This document shows positions 62,369 through 64,000 of a stretch of DNA of 64,000 nucleotides, piece after piece (positions within the stretch are counted from its first letter, which is position 1; every line of letters begins with the position of its first letter). The position numbers and the translations under genes are program-made. Origin of the DNA: Pasteurellaceae bacterium Macca (lineage in GTDB: Bacteria; Pseudomonadota; Gammaproteobacteria; Enterobacterales; Pasteurellaceae); contig LVZB01000001.1 of the NCBI GenBank assembly GCA_023101485.1, forward strand, positions 248,001 to 312,000, given 5' to 3'. The notes under the pieces were generated by a model, which was not told the DNA's origin, searched no databases, and saw only the letters and a program-made list of their open reading frames with translations.

Positions 62369-62662
62369 ATGAAAAAATTATTTTTACTTCTTCCCTTTAC
62401 TTTAATTGGCTGTAGCACACCGCCCCAACAAAGCACCGTTCCGCTAGATATGAAAGCCGTAGAAGCCTATCAACAACGTGTGATGTCGGGCAACACGGTC
62501 AATCCGCAGGATAAACACATCGAGGAAGAACTCAATGCCAGTGACAAACGCACCAAGGTTATTATTCAACGCAGTTATCCTCGAATTTATCCTTCAATTT
62601 ACTATGGCTCAGGTTATTATGGCTCAGGCTATCGCTACGGCGTGGGTCTGGGGTATTGGTAA
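62369..62662 (+). CDS. Small lipoprotein with Tyr/Gly-rich tail
   Basis: A 97-residue protein with lipobox TLIGC (Cys15), a middle region of polar residues and a C-terminus with repeated Tyr/Gly/Ser (YYGSGYYGSGYRYGVG). The start ATG follows AAGGAATATCA. Family not recognised. It lies 53 bases after dsbD, with an extended uptake word between, and could be in the same transcript. Probably outer-membrane anchored, function unknown. Confidence 0.7.
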   Translation: MKKLFLLLPFTLIGCSTPPQQSTVPLDMKAVEAYQQRVMSGNTVNPQDKHIEEELNASDKRTKVIIQRSYPRIYPSIYYGSGYYGSGYRYGVGLGYW

Positions 62663-62755
62663 GGGCGAATAAGTGGTCAAAAAGCATTTTTTGGTAAGGT
62701 TATCCACCCTTAGCAAAATTTTGTAAAAATTTGACCGCTTGTGATGCAAAATCGC

Positions 62756-62783
62756 TTGTATAACGTGCTTTTTTGCGTATAAT
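62756..62783 (+). promoter_or_regulatory. rpsF operon promoter
   Basis: TTGTAT (62756-62761), 16-base spacer, perfect TATAAT (62778-62783). Confidence 0.8.
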
Positions 62784-62790
62784 CCGCCAC

Positions 62791-62838
62791 CCAGTCGCAT
62801 CCGTTTTTTAATCCTTGCTTCCAACTGCTGGCGACTGG
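62791..62838 (+). ncRNA. Likely S6:S18-binding leader of the rpsF operon
   Basis: CCAGTCGC (62791-62798) and GCGACTGG (62831-62838) form a perfect 8-bp long-range stem in the 5' leader, with a CCG just inside the 5' arm (62801-62803). Bacterial rpsF leaders often carry a structure bound by the bS6:bS18 complex for autoregulation, with a conserved CCG. Identity is inferred from position and shape. Confidence 0.6.
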
Positions 62839-62877
62839 CAATTCCCTTGGAGGCTGTTTAACCCGTAAGGATACTCA

Positions 62878-63241
62878 ATGCGTCACTACGAAATCGTTTT
62901 TATGGTTCATCCGGACCAAAGCGAACAAGTACCTGGTATGATCGAGCGTTATACCGCTTCTGTTAAAGAAGCAGGCGGTCAAGTACACCGCTTAGAAGAC
63001 TGGGGTCGCCGTCAATTAGCGTACCCAATCAACAAACTTCACAAAGCACACTATGTGTTAATGAATGTAGAAGCACCTCAAAGCGTAATCGATGAGTTAG
63101 AAACTAACTTCCGTTACAACGATGCTGTTCTTCGTAACTTAATCGTTCACACTAAATCTGCGGTCACTGAAGCATCGCCAATGGCAAAAGCCAGAGAAGA
63201 GCGTAAAAGTGCTGATGTCGTTGCAGAAGCAGTAGAAGAAG

Positions 63242-63255
<14 letters not shown>
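62878..63255 (+). CDS. rpsF: 30S ribosomal protein bS6
   Basis: Platform protein of the small subunit, pairing with bS18. The 125-residue protein begins [21 protein letters not shown] and includes [14 protein letters not shown]; the C-terminal tail is acidic and alanine/valine rich. It heads rpsF-priB-rpsR-rplI and is preceded by a strong promoter and structured leader. Confidence 0.98.
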
Positions 63256-63806
<551 letters not shown>

Positions 63807-63820
63807 TTAAGGAGAGTACA

Positions 63821-64000
63821 ATGCAAGTTATTTTATTAGACAAAGTTGCTCACTTAGGTTCTGTGGGCGATCAAGTAACTGTTAAATCAGGTTATGCGCG
63901 TAACTTCTTAATCCCACAAGGTAAAGCAGTTATGGCGACTGCTGCAAACGTTGCTCACTTTGAAGCGCGTCGTGCTGAATTAGAAGCAAAAGCGGCTGAA
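63821..64000 (+). CDS. rplI: 50S ribosomal protein bL9 (partial, cut by window end)
   Basis: Begins [19 protein letters not shown] after AAGGAGAG; 60 codons are visible, covering the N-terminal domain with [15 protein letters not shown]. The frame is open at the window edge. Confidence 0.97.
   Translation, partial: MQVILLDKVAHLGSVGDQVTVKSGYARNFLIPQGKAVMATAANVAHFEARRAELEAKAAE

Overview
The window is chromosomal DNA from a member of the Pasteurellaceae. Gene content is typical of the family: nqrABCDEF, a trifunctional NadR, artPIQM, dppA paralogues, a nanE-nanK pair, holD-rimI, srmB and the rpsF-priB-rpsR-rplI cluster. The intergenic regions carry roughly thirty copies of ACAAGCGGT(C), the DNA-uptake word of the Actinobacillus pleuropneumoniae / Mannheimia / Haemophilus ducreyi branch. 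The Haemophilus influenzae-type word is not the dominant one. The species cannot be named from this evidence. No rRNA, tRNA, prophage, insertion sequence or CRISPR array was seen.

Layout. 1-7.2 kb: a repeat-rich stretch, prmB, smrB, a DMT transporter and the threonine genes thrA-thrB behind a thr leader peptide and attenuator; related repeats in inverted orientation bracket this block. 7.2-14.9 kb: sodA, the six-gene Na+-NQR operon and nfuA. 15-19.6 kb: dusA, an S66 peptidase gene broken by an amber codon, a metallophosphoesterase overlapping nadR, and yfhL. 19.7-24.5 kb: nupC-deoC-deoD (nucleoside uptake and breakdown), divergent from nanE-nanK. 24.6-32.2 kb: yccS, srmB, holD-rimI, rsmC, pth, ychF. 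32.2-38.2 kb: an unpaired macA-like adaptor, a YigL-type phosphatase, leuA behind a leucine leader, and ycaO. 38.3-45.9 kb: a dipeptide ABC transporter operon with two binding-protein genes (dppA-dppA-dppB-C-D-F), preceded by a histidine leader peptide and attenuator. 46-55.5 kb: ccmE-ccmF, a GT32-like glycosyltransferase, thiI, an outer-membrane efflux lipoprotein, gmk, gpt and pepD. 55.6-64 kb: a Met/His/Lys repeat lipoprotein, purD with a PurR operator, artPIQM with paired ARG boxes, dsbD, a small lipoprotein, and rpsF-priB-rpsR-rplI (rplI cut by the window edge).

Regulation is unusually readable. Three leader-peptide attenuators are present: Thr/Ile for thrAB, Leu for leuA, and His for the dpp transporter. 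The His leader in front of a peptide transporter, rather than a his biosynthetic operon, is the most striking observation. It suggests that His-charged tRNA supply controls peptide import, and pepD (an aminoacyl-histidine dipeptidase family gene) lies about 8 kb away. Several pathways that are often clustered are split here: thrAB without thrC, leuA without leuBCD, ccmEF without the other ccm genes, macA without macB, and nanEK without nanA.

All functional calls rest on reading protein motifs and remembered family sequences. No database search was run.
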